The notes under the pieces are model-generated. The model saw only the letters and a list, made by a program, of their open reading frames with translations, searched no databases and was not told the DNA's origin. Below are positions 31,890 to 41,779 of a DNA stretch of 64,000 nt, one piece after another; the first letter of the stretch is position 1, and each line of letters starts with the position of its first letter. This DNA is from Staphylococcus debuckii (GTDB lineage Bacteria > Bacillota > Bacilli > Staphylococcales > Staphylococcaceae): contig NZ_CP033460.1 in assembly GCF_003718735.1 (NCBI RefSeq), positions 1,240,001-1,304,000 on the forward strand, in the 5' to 3' direction. The position numbers and the translations under genes are program-made.

Positions 31890-32202
31890 ATATCATTTTC
31901 AGCTGTTCCATAGAACGTTTCAGTTTTTCAAAATCGATAATACGAGCTTGACGATGGAACTCTTTGCCATTTTTAAATAGAATCACGACAGGTGAGGTGA
32001 AGAGGGAAAGTTGTCCGGCTGCTTCAGGCATTTGATTCACTGTAATTTGTACAGCTGGTAAATTTATCTCTTCGACTAATGCTTGGACTCTGGGTTGATC
32101 TGCATGACAAACGGTACAGCCGTCAGACATTACAAATAACAGTAATTTCTCATTAGTATTGATTTCTGTTTGCAAGGATTCATAGGTCGTGAGTGTTTTC
32201 AA
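31888..32202 (-). CDS. Thioredoxin-fold protein (YtpP-like)
   Basis: 104 residues of thioredoxin fold with a CxxC redox motif (SDGCTVCHAD) and a cis-Pro in FTSPVVILF. It is probably a cytoplasmic thiol-disulfide protein. The TTG start at 32202 is chosen because AGAAAGGAC lies 8 bases upstream and the downstream residues match the fold; the longer open frame to 32388 has no ribosome site and is not thioredoxin-like. It is divergent from coaBC with 213 bases between, where both promoters must lie. Confidence 0.8.
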   Translation of the reverse strand: MKTLTTYESLQTEINTNEKLLLFVMSDGCTVCHADQPRVQALVEEINLPAVQITVNQMPEAAGQLSLFTSPVVILFKNGKEFHRQARIIDFEKLKRSMEQLKMI

Positions 32203-32415
32203 CTTGAGCAGTCCTTTCTTTTTAATCTGAAGATAGATTACTGAATCCAGACTCAATTTACAATCAATTTGATTTGCAAAGCAAAGGACTTTTTTTTCAG
32301 ACAGTGTTAAAATAATGTGTGAACTTAAAAATGAGACGTGCGATGTCATATCCATGCGCTCATTTTTTCTTGTAAAGTACGTATACATATAAAGGACTCA
32401 TGGAGGCAAAAGTCT

Positions 32416-33630
32416 ATGAAAAATATTCTATTGGCAGTCTCAGGAGGCATTGCAGCCTATAAAGCCATCGATTTAACAAGTAAATTAACACAAAGCGGAT
32501 ATGAAGTGCGTGTCATGTTGACAAATCATGCACAGGAGTTTGTCACACCGCTTGCTTTTCAAGCCATCAGTCGTAATCCGGTGTACACAAGTACCTTTGT
32601 GGAAGAAAACCCAGCAGAAATCCAACATATTGCATTAGGAGATTGGGCAGATGCAGTAATTATTGCGCCCGCCACTGCGAATGTGCTCGGTAAATTAGCG
32701 AACGGCATTGCAGACGATATGGTAACTTCTACCTTATTAGCTACAATAGCACCTAAATTTGCTGCACCTGCAATGAATGTGCATATGTATGAAAATCCAC
32801 GTGTGCAGCACAATATGAAAGTATTAGCGCAAGACGGTTATCGTTTCGCAGAACCTGGTGAAGGATTCTTAGCTTGTGGTTATGTCGCGAAAGGCCGTAT
32901 GATGGAGCCTTTAGATATTATGGCATTTGTGGAACAAGAGATGAATGTTTTGAATAAGGCGCCTAAACAGGGACAGGACGTTTCTTGGTATAGTGACAAG
33001 AATGTACTCGTCACTGCTGGACCGACTGTAGAAGTCATTGACCCAGTCCGTTACGTTTCTAATCGCGCTTCTGGAAAAATGGGATATGCGATTGCCGATG
33101 CCTTACAAAAAAGAGGTGCTCATGTCGCATTGGTCAGCGGACCAACGTATCTGACACCACCAGAGAATGTGGAATTCGTCCCTGTAACAAGTGCTGAAGA
33201 TATGTTTGAAGCGGTCAAAACACGATATGATGCACAAGATATGGTGTTTAAATCAGCAGCCGTTTCTGATTATAAGCCAGCCGACCAATTAGAACATAAA
33301 ATGAAAAAACAAGACGGCGATTTATCGATTACATTTACTCGAACACAAGATATTTTGAAATATTTAGGAGATCATAAAGCACATCAGAAACTCATTGGTT
33401 TTGCAGCTGAAACCCAAGATGTGGAAAAATATGCGAAAGATAAATTAGAACGTAAAAATGCCGATGTAATTATTGCAAATAATGTCGGAGATACTTCAAT
33501 CGGATTCAATTCTGATGATAATGAAGTGACACTCTTTTTCAAAGAAGATGAAGCTGTCAGTATTGAGAAAGGGAAGAAACAGCAACTTGCTGAACGAATT
33601 TTAGATGAATTAGAACGTAGGTGGAAATAA
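32416..33630 (+). CDS. coaBC: Bifunctional phosphopantothenoylcysteine decarboxylase / phosphopantothenate-cysteine ligase
   Basis: Two steps of coenzyme A synthesis. It has 404 residues: CoaC (about 1-185) with the flavin motif SGGIAAYKA, PATANVLGKLANGIADD, PAMNVHMYENP and the Cys in ACGYVAKGRM; CoaB (about 190-404) with VTAGPTVEVIDPVR and NRASGKMG. The ATG at 32416 follows GGAGG at 32402-32406; the open frame upstream is untranslated leader. It lies 1 base before priA. Confidence 0.97.
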   Translation: MKNILLAVSGGIAAYKAIDLTSKLTQSGYEVRVMLTNHAQEFVTPLAFQAISRNPVYTSTFVEENPAEIQHIALGDWADAVIIAPATANVLGKLANGIADDMVTSTLLATIAPKFAAPAMNVHMYENPRVQHNMKVLAQDGYRFAEPGEGFLACGYVAKGRMMEPLDIMAFVEQEMNVLNKAPKQGQDVSWYSDKNVLVTAGPTVEVIDPVRYVSNRASGKMGYAIADALQKRGAHVALVSGPTYLTPPENVEFVPVTSAEDMFEAVKTRYDAQDMVFKSAAVSDYKPADQLEHKMKKQDGDLSITFTRTQDILKYLGDHKAHQKLIGFAAETQDVEKYAKDKLERKNADVIIANNVGDTSIGFNSDDNEVTLFFKEDEAVSIEKGKKQQLAERILDELERRWK

Positions 33631-33631
33631 T

Positions 33632-36040
33632 ATGATAGCAAAGGTTATCGTTGATGTCCCAGCAAAGAATGTAGACTTTTCCTTTGATTATTTAATACCA
33701 GAACGGCTCGCACCCATTATTCAAGTTGGCGTGCGGGTCATTGTTCCCTTTGGACCCAGAACGATTCAAGGGTATGTCATGGAAATTGCTGAGGAAGCAG
33801 ATCCAGAGTTAGATTTAGCAAAATTAAAAGAAATTAAAGAGATTCAAGATATTAAACCAGAATTAACACCGGAATTGGTAGATTTAAGCGAATGGTACGG
33901 CAAGTATCATGTGACGAAACGAATTTCTATCTTAGAAGCTATGTTGCCGAGTGCTATTAAAGCTAAATATACGAAAGTATTTGAGATGGTAGAAGACGAA
34001 TTGATTCCTGAAGATTTGCTGAAAAAATTTGACCGTGAAGGCCATTATGCGTATAAAGCAGCACAACAAAATGGCGATTTAGATCGCTTAGTGCCATTAA
34101 TGGAGGAAGACGCAGTTCGAGAGGTTACGCTGCTGTCGCAAAATACTAAGAAGAAAACCCAGCGTGCGATTCGAATTTCACCTGAACACAATCCTGATGA
34201 TGTATTAGCGATGTTAGAAAAACATCCTAAACAATATGATGTGTATGTCTATTTACTAGATGAACAAAATCGAGATGTACCTTTAAAGGAAATCGAAGAA
34301 GCCGGCTTGTCGCAGTCTAGTGTAAAAACTCTAGAGAAAAATGGCTTTGTAGAAAAATACGATGCGATTGTAGAACGTGATCCTTATGCATCTCGTGTCT
34401 TTGAACAAGAAGAAAAACGCCAATTGACGCCTGGTCAGCAAGAAGCTTATGATGCGATTAAAAAAGTGATTGATGAAGAAAAACAAGAAACTTTCTTATT
34501 GCATGGTGTAACCGGTTCAGGTAAGACCGAAGTTTATTTGCAGACGATTGAAGCGGTGTTGCAACAAGATAAGCAAGCCATGATGTTAGTACCTGAGATT
34601 GCTTTGACACCGCAAATGGTCTTACGCTTTAAAAAACGCTTCGGTGATGAAGTGGCTGTCTTGCACTCTGCTTTATCTAAGGGTGAACGTTATGATGAAT
34701 GGCAAAAAATTCGTGACGGCCGTGCACGTGTCAGTGTCGGCGCTCGTTCAAGTGTCTTTGCGCCTTTTACCAATTTAGGCATGATTATTATTGACGAAGA
34801 ACATGAGGCGACTTATAAACAAGAGGACTATCCCCGCTATCACGCGAAAGATATTGCGCTCTGGCGTTCTGAATATCATCAGTGTCCTTTGATATTAGGC
34901 AGTGCAACGCCAAGTTTAGAAACTTATGCCCGTGCTGAAAAAGGGGTGTATCGTTTATTGAGTTTACCAGAGCGTGTGAACAATCAACCGCTTCCCGTAA
35001 TCAATATTGTAGACATGCGTGAGGAATTGGCGGAAGGGAATCGCTCGATGTTCTCAACTTCTCTACGTGCAGCGATTGAAGAACGACTCGCACGCAATGA
35101 ACAAATTGTCTTGTTCTTGAATCAGCGTGGCTATTCATCCTTTGTGCTCTGTCGTGATTGCGGCCATGTTCCGCAATGTCCGAACTGCGATATTTCATTG
35201 ACTTACCACAAATCGAGCGACCAATTAAAATGTCACTATTGCGGTTATCAAGAAACACCGCCGAATAAGTGTCCTAATTGTGAGAGTGAACACATCCGCC
35301 AAATGGGTACCGGCACGCAAAAAGTAGAAGAATTGTTGAATCGGGAATTCGAAGATGCCAAAATCATTCGGATGGATGCGGATACGACATCACGAAAAGG
35401 TGCGCATGAGAAGTTTTTAAATGACTTTGGCGAAGGAAAAGGTGACATTTTATTAGGAACACAGATGATAGCAAAAGGTCTGGATTTCCCAAATATCACC
35501 TTAGTCGGCGTATTAAATGCCGATACTATGTTGAACTTGCCTGACTTCAGAGCGAGTGAGCGCACGTTCCAATTGCTGACACAAGTTTCAGGCCGTGCTG
35601 GACGTCATGAAAAAGAAGGTGAAGTAATCATACAAACGTATAATCCGGATCACTATGCGATTCAAGATGTTCAGCTGAATGATTATTTATCTTTCTATCA
35701 CAAAGAAATGAAATATCGTCAAATCGGCAAATATCCACCTTATTATTTCTTGATCAACTTCACGATTTCTCATGTGAACATGAAAGAAGTCATGCAAGCG
35801 GCCAACCATGTGCATCAAATCTTATTACAGCATTTAACAGATCGTGCTTTAGTGCTAGGTCCATCACCAGCTGCTTTAGCACGGATTAATCGAGAGTACC
35901 GCTTCCAAGTATTAGTAAAATATAAAAGTGAACCCGAATTGCATAAAGCATTACAGTATTTAGATGATTATTATCATGAGAAATATCTTAAAGATAAACT
36001 GTCGTTGAAGATAGATATTAATCCCTATATGATGATGTAA
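33632..36040 (+). CDS. priA: Primosomal replication protein N' (helicase)
   Basis: Restarts stalled replication forks by recognising branched DNA and loading the replicative helicase. It has 802 residues: a 3'-DNA-binding and winged-helix N-terminal half, helicase lobes with Walker A GVTGSGKTEVY and IIDEEHE, and a zinc module with four CxxC pairs (CRDC, CPNC, CHYC, CPNC) around residues 508-550. AGGTGG precedes the ATG. Directly after it the conserved staphylococcal order is interrupted by the accessory patch at 36100-37770. Confidence 0.97.
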   Translation: MIAKVIVDVPAKNVDFSFDYLIPERLAPIIQVGVRVIVPFGPRTIQGYVMEIAEEADPELDLAKLKEIKEIQDIKPELTPELVDLSEWYGKYHVTKRISILEAMLPSAIKAKYTKVFEMVEDELIPEDLLKKFDREGHYAYKAAQQNGDLDRLVPLMEEDAVREVTLLSQNTKKKTQRAIRISPEHNPDDVLAMLEKHPKQYDVYVYLLDEQNRDVPLKEIEEAGLSQSSVKTLEKNGFVEKYDAIVERDPYASRVFEQEEKRQLTPGQQEAYDAIKKVIDEEKQETFLLHGVTGSGKTEVYLQTIEAVLQQDKQAMMLVPEIALTPQMVLRFKKRFGDEVAVLHSALSKGERYDEWQKIRDGRARVSVGARSSVFAPFTNLGMIIIDEEHEATYKQEDYPRYHAKDIALWRSEYHQCPLILGSATPSLETYARAEKGVYRLLSLPERVNNQPLPVINIVDMREELAEGNRSMFSTSLRAAIEERLARNEQIVLFLNQRGYSSFVLCRDCGHVPQCPNCDISLTYHKSSDQLKCHYCGYQETPPNKCPNCESEHIRQMGTGTQKVEELLNREFEDAKIIRMDADTTSRKGAHEKFLNDFGEGKGDILLGTQMIAKGLDFPNITLVGVLNADTMLNLPDFRASERTFQLLTQVSGRAGRHEKEGEVIIQTYNPDHYAIQDVQLNDYLSFYHKEMKYRQIGKYPPYYFLINFTISHVNMKEVMQAANHVHQILLQHLTDRALVLGPSPAALARINREYRFQVLVKYKSEPELHKALQYLDDYYHEKYLKDKLSLKIDINPYMMM

Positions 36041-36101
36041 TAACGACACAGAAACACTGTAATATCAGTTTTTTTAGGATCTCAAGCCTTCTGATTTTCG
36101 G

Positions 36102-36123
36102 TTTGGGGGCAATTTGGGGGCAA
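36102..36123 (+). repeat. Tandem 11-bp repeat downstream of priA, possible integration scar
   Basis: TTTGGGGGCAA occurs twice in perfect tandem (36102-36112, 36113-36123), 61 bases after priA. The G-run stands out from the AT-rich surroundings. Comparable G-rich repeats are seen at the ends of phage/island integrase genes, so a leftover attachment site is possible. No integrase is present. Confidence 0.45.
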
Positions 36124-36264
36124 AATAAAATTATTTTTAAATGGATAAGTGACTATTTAGAAAGTGATACAAGCTCTTCAGATAGTTGCTTGTTCATTTT
36201 TTTACCCATTAATAATTGGGTAAATAATAATGAAATGATGAAGTGTGAGGAGAGGAAGGATAGT

Positions 36265-36993
36265 ATGATTGATTTGCACAACCACATTATTTATAACATT
36301 GACGACGGTGCAAAGGATATAGAGGAATCGATTGAAATGGCTAAAGCAGCACAAGCAACAGGTGTTGATAAAATCATAGCTACCCCACATTATAAAACAA
36401 ATTCATTTATGTCAGATAAAGATGAAATCATACATAAAATTGAAACATTAAATCAGCGATTGCAGAACTTAAATATAAATGTTGAAGTGAAAGGTGGCCA
36501 AGAAATTCATATTGAACCCTATACACTTGATTATTTAGAAAAAGGTCAGCTGCTTTCTTTAGCGGACAGTCAGTATTACTTTCTAATCGAGCCGCCGTTC
36601 AAAGGGTTCCCAAATTTTATTGAAACCACTATAGATGGCTTTATTCAAGAAGGCCTGCAACCAGTAATTGCGCATCCTGAACGTAATGATTATATAAGAA
36701 GTCATCCTGAAATGTTAGATAAGTTAGTGAAAAAAGGTTGCTTATTGCAAATGAATGCTGCGTCTGTGCTTGGAGATTATGGACCATTAATCGAAAAGAC
36801 CGCACAATATATGATTGAAAATAAGAAATTTCATCTAATCGGCAGTGATGCACATAATTGCAATAACCGTGTATTCTGCATAGATCAATGTTATGAGAGA
36901 ATTAACGATGAAGCGTTTCAAAATTATATCAAAACCAATACTGAAAAAGTATGGGAAGGTAATAAAAAGATAGATAATATGCAGTATTTTTAA
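36265..36993 (+). CDS. Second PHP-family tyrosine phosphatase, CapC/YwqE paralogue, orphan
   Basis: 242 residues with all PHP metal motifs intact (DLHNHII, TPHYK, HPERN, SDAHN). It is a paralogue of capC at 20118-20891 and starts with the same MID.HNH.L layout, but has no kinase or co-polymerase gene beside it. The ATG at 36265 follows GAGGAAGGAT. The open frame to 36103 runs through the tandem repeat and has no ribosome site. It may act on the CapB kinase of the nearby capsule operon or on another BY-kinase. It stands next to the possible integration scar and is probably accessory. Confidence 0.85.
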   Translation: MIDLHNHIIYNIDDGAKDIEESIEMAKAAQATGVDKIIATPHYKTNSFMSDKDEIIHKIETLNQRLQNLNINVEVKGGQEIHIEPYTLDYLEKGQLLSLADSQYYFLIEPPFKGFPNFIETTIDGFIQEGLQPVIAHPERNDYIRSHPEMLDKLVKKGCLLQMNAASVLGDYGPLIEKTAQYMIENKKFHLIGSDAHNCNNRVFCIDQCYERINDEAFQNYIKTNTEKVWEGNKKIDNMQYF

Positions 36994-37029
36994 ATTAAGA
37001 TTTTACTAACCTCTGGTACCTTTCTCATG

Positions 37030-37035
37030 TATAAT
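37030..37035 (+). promoter_or_regulatory. Candidate extended -10 promoter
   Basis: TGTATAAT immediately upstream of the small membrane protein gene; the -35 is weak. The distance to the ribosome site is only about 10 bases, so the leader would be very short. Confidence 0.45.
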
Positions 37036-37057
37036 GTTTAATTAAGAGGTGATAAGA

Positions 37058-37375
37058 ATGATCGTTCTTAAAACGCTGATTATTTTGTTTTCAGTCTTTA
37101 ATTTTTTACAAGCCATATTATTATTAACAAAAAATGTGATGATGCCGAAGAGTACATTAGTTTTATTAATTATCGGAAGTATCTTATTAGATATCGGCGC
37201 TATTATTTATCCATTTACAGCTGCTGTTACATTATTAGTGCTTGGCTTGGCTGCCATTCAAATTGGTATAATTCTTTATCAAAAATTATTCAGACATAAA
37301 ATTTACTATTTAGAACAAAGTGTCAGATTCGTAATTAATATTTTAATTATCGTAGCATATATTGTTTTAAGATAA
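37058..37375 (+). CDS. Small multi-pass membrane protein, function unknown
   Basis: 105 residues with four hydrophobic segments (about 4-22, 30-50, 53-72, 85-103) and few charged residues. I do not recognise a family. The ATG at 37058 follows AAGAGGTGAT; an in-frame GTG at 37049 lies inside that site. It has its own probable promoter and a bidirectional terminator, so it is a single-gene unit. Confidence 0.7.
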   Translation: MIVLKTLIILFSVFNFLQAILLLTKNVMMPKSTLVLLIIGSILLDIGAIIYPFTAAVTLLVLGLAAIQIGIILYQKLFRHKIYYLEQSVRFVINILIIVAYIVLR

Positions 37376-37410
37376 TTCATGTAGATGATCTGAATTTACA
37401 TTCAATTTTA

Positions 37411-37460
37411 AAACGCACTTGCTGAACAACTATCAAGTTGTCTCAAACAAGTGCGTTTCT
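37411..37460. terminator. Bidirectional nested hairpin terminator
   Basis: Outer stem AAACGCACTTG / CAAGTGCGTTT encloses an inner ACAACT / AGTTGT hairpin. T-rich tails on both sides serve the convergent genes at 37058 and 37479. Confidence 0.75.
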
Positions 37461-37478
37461 TGCGTTTAATTATTCTTT

Positions 37479-37769
37479 TTATTTACTCAATAAATTAGTA
37501 TTAACGGCGTCGAATCCTTTGTCAGAAATTCGAATGTTGGTTACTTTTTCGCCATCCCAATTGCCTTCAATATAACCTTTTTCCCACAAAACTTTACTGT
37601 TTTCCAAGAATTCATCTAAATCCTTATCACAGAAATAATCTTCTTGGAGTGAGTATTGATCTTTAAAGTCATTTGCTTCTTCAGGCGTCGAGCCGTGGTT
37701 AATCTTTTCAGTATAATATTTATATAAAACTGCAACCACAAATGCCTGGTCTCTATTGATATCATCCAA
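37479..37769 (-). CDS. Small acidic protein, function unknown
   Basis: 96 residues, acidic and soluble, rich in Asp/Glu/Lys with a C-terminal IRISDKGFDAVN segment reminiscent of winged-helix ends, though this is weak. The TTG start follows GGTGGTGAAGA by 9 bases. It is convergent with the membrane protein gene and shares its terminator. I do not recognise the family; a YjcQ-like phage-type winged-helix protein is one possibility. Confidence 0.6.
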   Translation of the reverse strand: MDDINRDQAFVVAVLYKYYTEKINHGSTPEEANDFKDQYSLQEDYFCDKDLDEFLENSKVLWEKGYIEGNWDGEKVTNIRISDKGFDAVNTNLLSK

Positions 37770-37958
37770 GAATCTTCACCACCTTAAATCTATACCCGTA
37801 TAAATTGAAACTTTATACAATATCTATGTTATACCCGTTTTAAGCAATTTTGAACCACTGTCACAAGCTTGTAAGAATTGTAGATTTACTAAGGGCTATC
37901 GCTTTTCTCTCTTATTTACGCTATAATATAAGGATGAATTTTTTAAGGAGACGATAAA

Positions 37959-38447
37959 ATGGCAGTGAAACAATTAGTACCGGCAAATAGTTCGAAGTTG
38001 CGCGAACGTGCAGATGAAGTAAAAAAGTTTGATAATAATTTAAAACAGTTATTATTAGATATAGAGGATACTTTGTACGAAACTGAAGCTTCTGCATTAA
38101 GTGCCCCGCAAATCGGTGTTTCACTGCAAGTCGCTATCATTGATATGGAAGCGGAAGGCTTGTTGCAGTTGATTAATCCGACGATTGTGCGACAATCTGA
38201 TGAAACAGTGACAGACTTAGAGGGCAGTGTTTCATTTCCGGATGTGTTCGGGACGGTAGAACGCAATCAGATGATAGTTGTTCAAAGTTACGATTTACAC
38301 GGAAATAAGGTAGAATTAACTGCATACGATGATGTTGCACGTATGCTTCTGCATATTGTTGATCAATTGAACGGCATTCCTTTTACGGAAAAAATAGAAA
38401 AGCAATTAACTGAAGAAGAATTGGAGGCGTATTTAGAAGATGAGTAG
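37959..38447 (+). CDS. Peptide deformylase-like protein lacking catalytic ligands
   Basis: 162 residues of deformylase fold in front of fmt, where many bacteria have def. The substrate-loop motif is degenerate (ALSAPQIG), the metal Cys of EGCLS is Ser90 (EGSVS), and HExDH is HIVDQ at 132-136, keeping only the first His and losing the catalytic Glu and second His. It should therefore not bind the usual metal or deformylate. The fold and operon position are kept, suggesting a non-catalytic role. A genuine deformylase must be encoded elsewhere. TTAAGGAG precedes the ATG and a -10 TATAAT lies at 37922-37927. It overlaps fmt by 8 bases. Confidence 0.88.
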   Translation: MAVKQLVPANSSKLRERADEVKKFDNNLKQLLLDIEDTLYETEASALSAPQIGVSLQVAIIDMEAEGLLQLINPTIVRQSDETVTDLEGSVSFPDVFGTVERNQMIVVQSYDLHGNKVELTAYDDVARMLLHIVDQLNGIPFTEKIEKQLTEEELEAYLEDE

Positions 38448-39372
38448 AGTAATATTTATGGGAACACCTGATTTCTCAACTAAAGTATTAGAGATGTTGA
38501 TAGCTGAAGAAGACGTGATTGCAGTGGTGACACAGCCTGATCGCCCAGTTGGACGTAAACATGTGATGACACCTCCACCGGTGAAAAAGGTCGCATTAGA
38601 AAACGGTATTGAAGTGTATCAACCAGAGAAAATTGCTCAATCAGACGACCTTCAAACGTTAATTGATATGAAACCAGATTTAATTGTAACTGCTGCGTTC
38701 GGCCAAATTTTACCAGAGTCATTATTAGATGCACCGAAATTAGGCGCGATTAATGTGCATGCTTCTTTACTGCCGAAATATCGTGGCGGTGCACCGATTC
38801 ATCAAGCTATTATCGATGGAGAAAAGGAAACAGGCGTTACCATCATGTATATGGCGCCTAAATTAGATGCAGGTGATATTATTTCACAACAAGCTATTGC
38901 GATTGAGTCTTCTGATAATGTGGAATCCATGCATGATAAATTAAGTTTCTTAGGTGCAGACTTATTGAAAAAAACATTGCCTGAAATCATCAATGGAACG
39001 AATGAGCGTATCGATCAAGATGACGCTAAAGCGACATTTGCTTCTAATATTAGCCGTGAAGATGAACGTATTGATTGGACGCAATCAGCAGAGCAAATTT
39101 ATAATCATATCCGCGGTTTGTCTCCGTGGCCGGTAGCTTATACGAAACTAGAAGATAAGAATATGAAACTTTTTGCAGCGCGTATTGAAGAAGGTAAAAA
39201 TGGCAATCCTGGCGAAATTCTAGAAACGACTAAAAAAGCTATGATTGTCGGTACAGGTTCTGAGGATGCGATTGCTTTGACTGAAATTCAGCTTTCAGGT
39301 AAGAAACGTATGCCGACTGCTAATTTCTTGAGCGGCTATCAAGAGGACTTAGTCGGGAAGGAATTAAAATAA
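38440..39372 (+). CDS. fmt: Methionyl-tRNA formyltransferase
   Basis: Formylates initiator Met-tRNA using 10-formyl-tetrahydrofolate. It has 310 residues. The N-terminal Rossmann domain starts MGTPDFS, the active site is in [18 protein letters not shown] with PKLDAGDII, and a C-terminal OB-type tRNA-binding domain follows. It overlaps the deformylase-like gene and shares a base with rsmB. Confidence 0.97.
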   Translation: MSRVIFMGTPDFSTKVLEMLIAEEDVIAVVTQPDRPVGRKHVMTPPPVKKVALENGIEVYQPEKIAQSDDLQTLIDMKPDLIVTAAFGQILPESLLDAPKLGAINVHASLLPKYRGGAPIHQAIIDGEKETGVTIMYMAPKLDAGDIISQQAIAIESSDNVESMHDKLSFLGADLLKKTLPEIINGTNERIDQDDAKATFASNISREDERIDWTQSAEQIYNHIRGLSPWPVAYTKLEDKNMKLFAARIEEGKNGNPGEILETTKKAMIVGTGSEDAIALTEIQLSGKKRMPTANFLSGYQEDLVGKELK

Positions 39373-40679
39373 TGCAGAATGTGAGAACCTTAGCGTTTGA
39401 AACCTTAGAAGCAATTTTTCAAGATAAAGCTTATAGCAACTTAAAGTTGAATGAAGTATTGAAAGCGAATGATTTAAGCAGAGCGGATAAGAATTTGCTT
39501 ACAGAGTTAGTGTATGGAACAATCAAGAGAAAATTAACGCTTGAATATTATTTGAAACCCTTTGTACAAACGAGAATTAAAGGATGGATGCGTTATTTAC
39601 TGTGGATGAGCATTTATCAATATCAATATTTGGACAAAGTTCCGGATCACGCCATTATTAATGAAGCCGTTGAGATTGCTAAGACACGTGGCGGTTTGCA
39701 TAACAGTAAAGTAGTCAATGGTATCTTGCGCAATATGATGCGTTCTGAATTGCCTAATCCTGCTGATATCAAAGATGACAAACAACGTCTTTCTATTATG
39801 TATAGTGTGCCGAAATGGATTGTGAAGCAATGGATGACGCATCATGGTTTAGAAACAACCGAGCGTATTGCGGCTGCAATGCTTGAACGTCCTGGACAAA
39901 CAGTGCGCGTTAATCTTACACGTAAATCAGTAGCACAAGCGACACAACAATTAGAAGACGAGGGTTATACGGTCGCTCAAGATGCAGATATTGATTACTG
40001 TCTGCATATTTCAGGGCGACCTGTAGTCGAAAGCCGTGCGTTTAAAGATGGTATTGTATCGATTCAAGATAAAAGTTCAATGTTTGTGGCGCAAATCTTA
40101 GCACCGGCTGAGGGTGAAAGTATCTTAGATGCTTGTAGTGCTCCGGGCGGTAAAGCTTGTCAAACAGCGGAATTGCTGGATGGAAGCGGACATGTAGATG
40201 CTACAGACATTCACGAACACAAGATAGACTTGATTGACCATAACATTCGTAAATTACGCTTGAAAAATATAACAGCCTTCCAACACGATGCTACAAAACC
40301 TTATCAAAAAGTATATGATAAAATTTTAGTGGATGCACCGTGCAGCGGTTTAGGTGTGTTACGCCATAAACCAGAAATCAAATACGCACAAACACCTAAC
40401 ACTGTAGATGATTTAGTCACTTTACAATTAGAAATCATGAATAATGTTAAAGATTTTGTAAAGCCGGGTGGCACTATCGTCTACTCAACATGTACAATAG
40501 AACAGATGGAGAACGAAAATGTGATTTATACATTTTTAAAACAAAACAAAGACTTTGAATTTGAACCATTCTCACATCCAAGAACAGGAGAGGAAGTAAA
40601 AACTTTACAAATCTTGCCGCAAGACTTTAACTCAGATGGTTTCTTTATTACAAAGATTAGAAGAAAGGAAAATAAGTAA
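39372..40679 (+). CDS. rsmB: 16S rRNA m5C967 methyltransferase
   Basis: Methylates a cytosine of 16S rRNA (Sun/Fmu family). It has 435 residues: an N-terminal NusB-like RNA-binding domain (about 1-130) and a C-terminal SAM methyltransferase with [10 protein letters not shown], the PC cysteine in [11 protein letters not shown] and the catalytic TC cysteine in [12 protein letters not shown]. Stop and start overlaps join it to fmt and rlmN. Confidence 0.96.
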   Translation: MQNVRTLAFETLEAIFQDKAYSNLKLNEVLKANDLSRADKNLLTELVYGTIKRKLTLEYYLKPFVQTRIKGWMRYLLWMSIYQYQYLDKVPDHAIINEAVEIAKTRGGLHNSKVVNGILRNMMRSELPNPADIKDDKQRLSIMYSVPKWIVKQWMTHHGLETTERIAAAMLERPGQTVRVNLTRKSVAQATQQLEDEGYTVAQDADIDYCLHISGRPVVESRAFKDGIVSIQDKSSMFVAQILAPAEGESILDACSAPGGKACQTAELLDGSGHVDATDIHEHKIDLIDHNIRKLRLKNITAFQHDATKPYQKVYDKILVDAPCSGLGVLRHKPEIKYAQTPNTVDDLVTLQLEIMNNVKDFVKPGGTIVYSTCTIEQMENENVIYTFLKQNKDFEFEPFSHPRTGEEVKTLQILPQDFNSDGFFITKIRRKENK

Positions 40680-41773
40680 TGATAACTACTCAAAAGAAGA
40701 AAAAGAATCGTTTTCTTCCAGATTTTGATAAACAATCAATCTATTCATTGCGTTACGAAGAAATGCAAGATTGGTTAGTAGAACACGGCCAACAGAAATT
40801 CAGAGCAAAGCAAATATTCCAATGGCTTTATGAAAAACGTGTCTACAGTATTGATGAAATGACCAACTTATCTAAAGACTTGCGCGAGGTATTAAAAGAT
40901 AACTTTACAATGACCACTTTGGAGACCGTTGTAAAACAAGAAAGTAGAGACGGTACCATTAAATTCTTATTTGAATTACAAGATGGCTATACGATTGAAA
41001 CAGTATTGATGCGTCATGAGTATGGAAATTCAGTATGTGTGACCACACAAGTAGGTTGCCGTATCGGTTGTACCTTCTGTGCGTCTACACTTGGCGGCTT
41101 GAAACGTAATTTAGAAGCAGGCGAAATTGTTTCTCAAGTCTTAACAGTACAAAAAGCCCTTGATGAGACAGACGAACGTGTCTCTCAAATCGTAATTATG
41201 GGAATTGGGGAACCTTTCGAAAACTATGATGAAATGATGGACTTCTTGAAAATCGTTAATCATGATAACGGCTTGAATATCGGTGCACGCCATATAACAG
41301 TCTCAACTTCTGGCATTATTCCGCGTATTTATGACTTTGCGGATGAAGATATCCAAATTAATTTCGCAGTGAGTCTGCATGCGGCTAACGATGAAATCCG
41401 TTCTAAATTAATGCCGATCAACCGTGCTTATTCTATTGAGAAATTGATGGAAGCGATTCAATATTATCAAGAAAAAACGAATCGCCGTATTACCTTTGAA
41501 TATGGTTTGTTCGGCGGTGTAAACGATCAATTAACGCATGCACGTGAACTTGCACATTTAATTCAAAATTTGAATTGTCATGTCAACTTAATCCCAGTAA
41601 ACCATGTTGCAGAACGTAATTATGTGAAAACACCGAAAGAAGATATTTTCAAATTTGAAAAAGAACTCAAACGACTTGGTATTAATGCAACAATCAGACG
41701 TGAGCAAGGCTCAGACATTGATGCAGCTTGTGGACAATTGAGAGCGAAGGAACGTCAAGTAGAAACGAGGTAG
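40679..41773 (+). CDS. rlmN: 23S rRNA m2A2503 / tRNA m2A37 methyltransferase (radical SAM)
   Basis: A radical SAM enzyme that methylates C2 of adenine. It has 364 residues. The [4Fe-4S] cluster Cys are in CRIGCTFC, a SAM-binding GEP motif is in MGIGEPFEN, and the methyl-carrying catalytic Cys is in DAACGQLR near the C-terminus. This is the housekeeping RlmN, and I see no features of the Cfr resistance enzyme. Confidence 0.95.
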   Translation: MITTQKKKKNRFLPDFDKQSIYSLRYEEMQDWLVEHGQQKFRAKQIFQWLYEKRVYSIDEMTNLSKDLREVLKDNFTMTTLETVVKQESRDGTIKFLFELQDGYTIETVLMRHEYGNSVCVTTQVGCRIGCTFCASTLGGLKRNLEAGEIVSQVLTVQKALDETDERVSQIVIMGIGEPFENYDEMMDFLKIVNHDNGLNIGARHITVSTSGIIPRIYDFADEDIQINFAVSLHAANDEIRSKLMPINRAYSIEKLMEAIQYYQEKTNRRITFEYGLFGGVNDQLTHARELAHLIQNLNCHVNLIPVNHVAERNYVKTPKEDIFKFEKELKRLGINATIRREQGSDIDAACGQLRAKERQVETR

Positions 41774-41779
41774 AATCCT

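Noticed and set aside
32203..32388. Long N-terminal extension of the thioredoxin-like gene
   Set aside because: The extension is not thioredoxin-like and has no ribosome site. AGAAAGGAC fits the TTG at 32202.
36103..36264. 54-residue N-terminal extension of the orphan phosphatase
   Set aside because: It begins within the tandem repeat, lacks a ribosome site and has no family conservation; GAGGAAGGAT directly precedes the ATG at 36265.
40679..41773. Possible Cfr antibiotic-resistance methylase
   Set aside because: Position between rsmB and stp, length and motifs are those of housekeeping RlmN.
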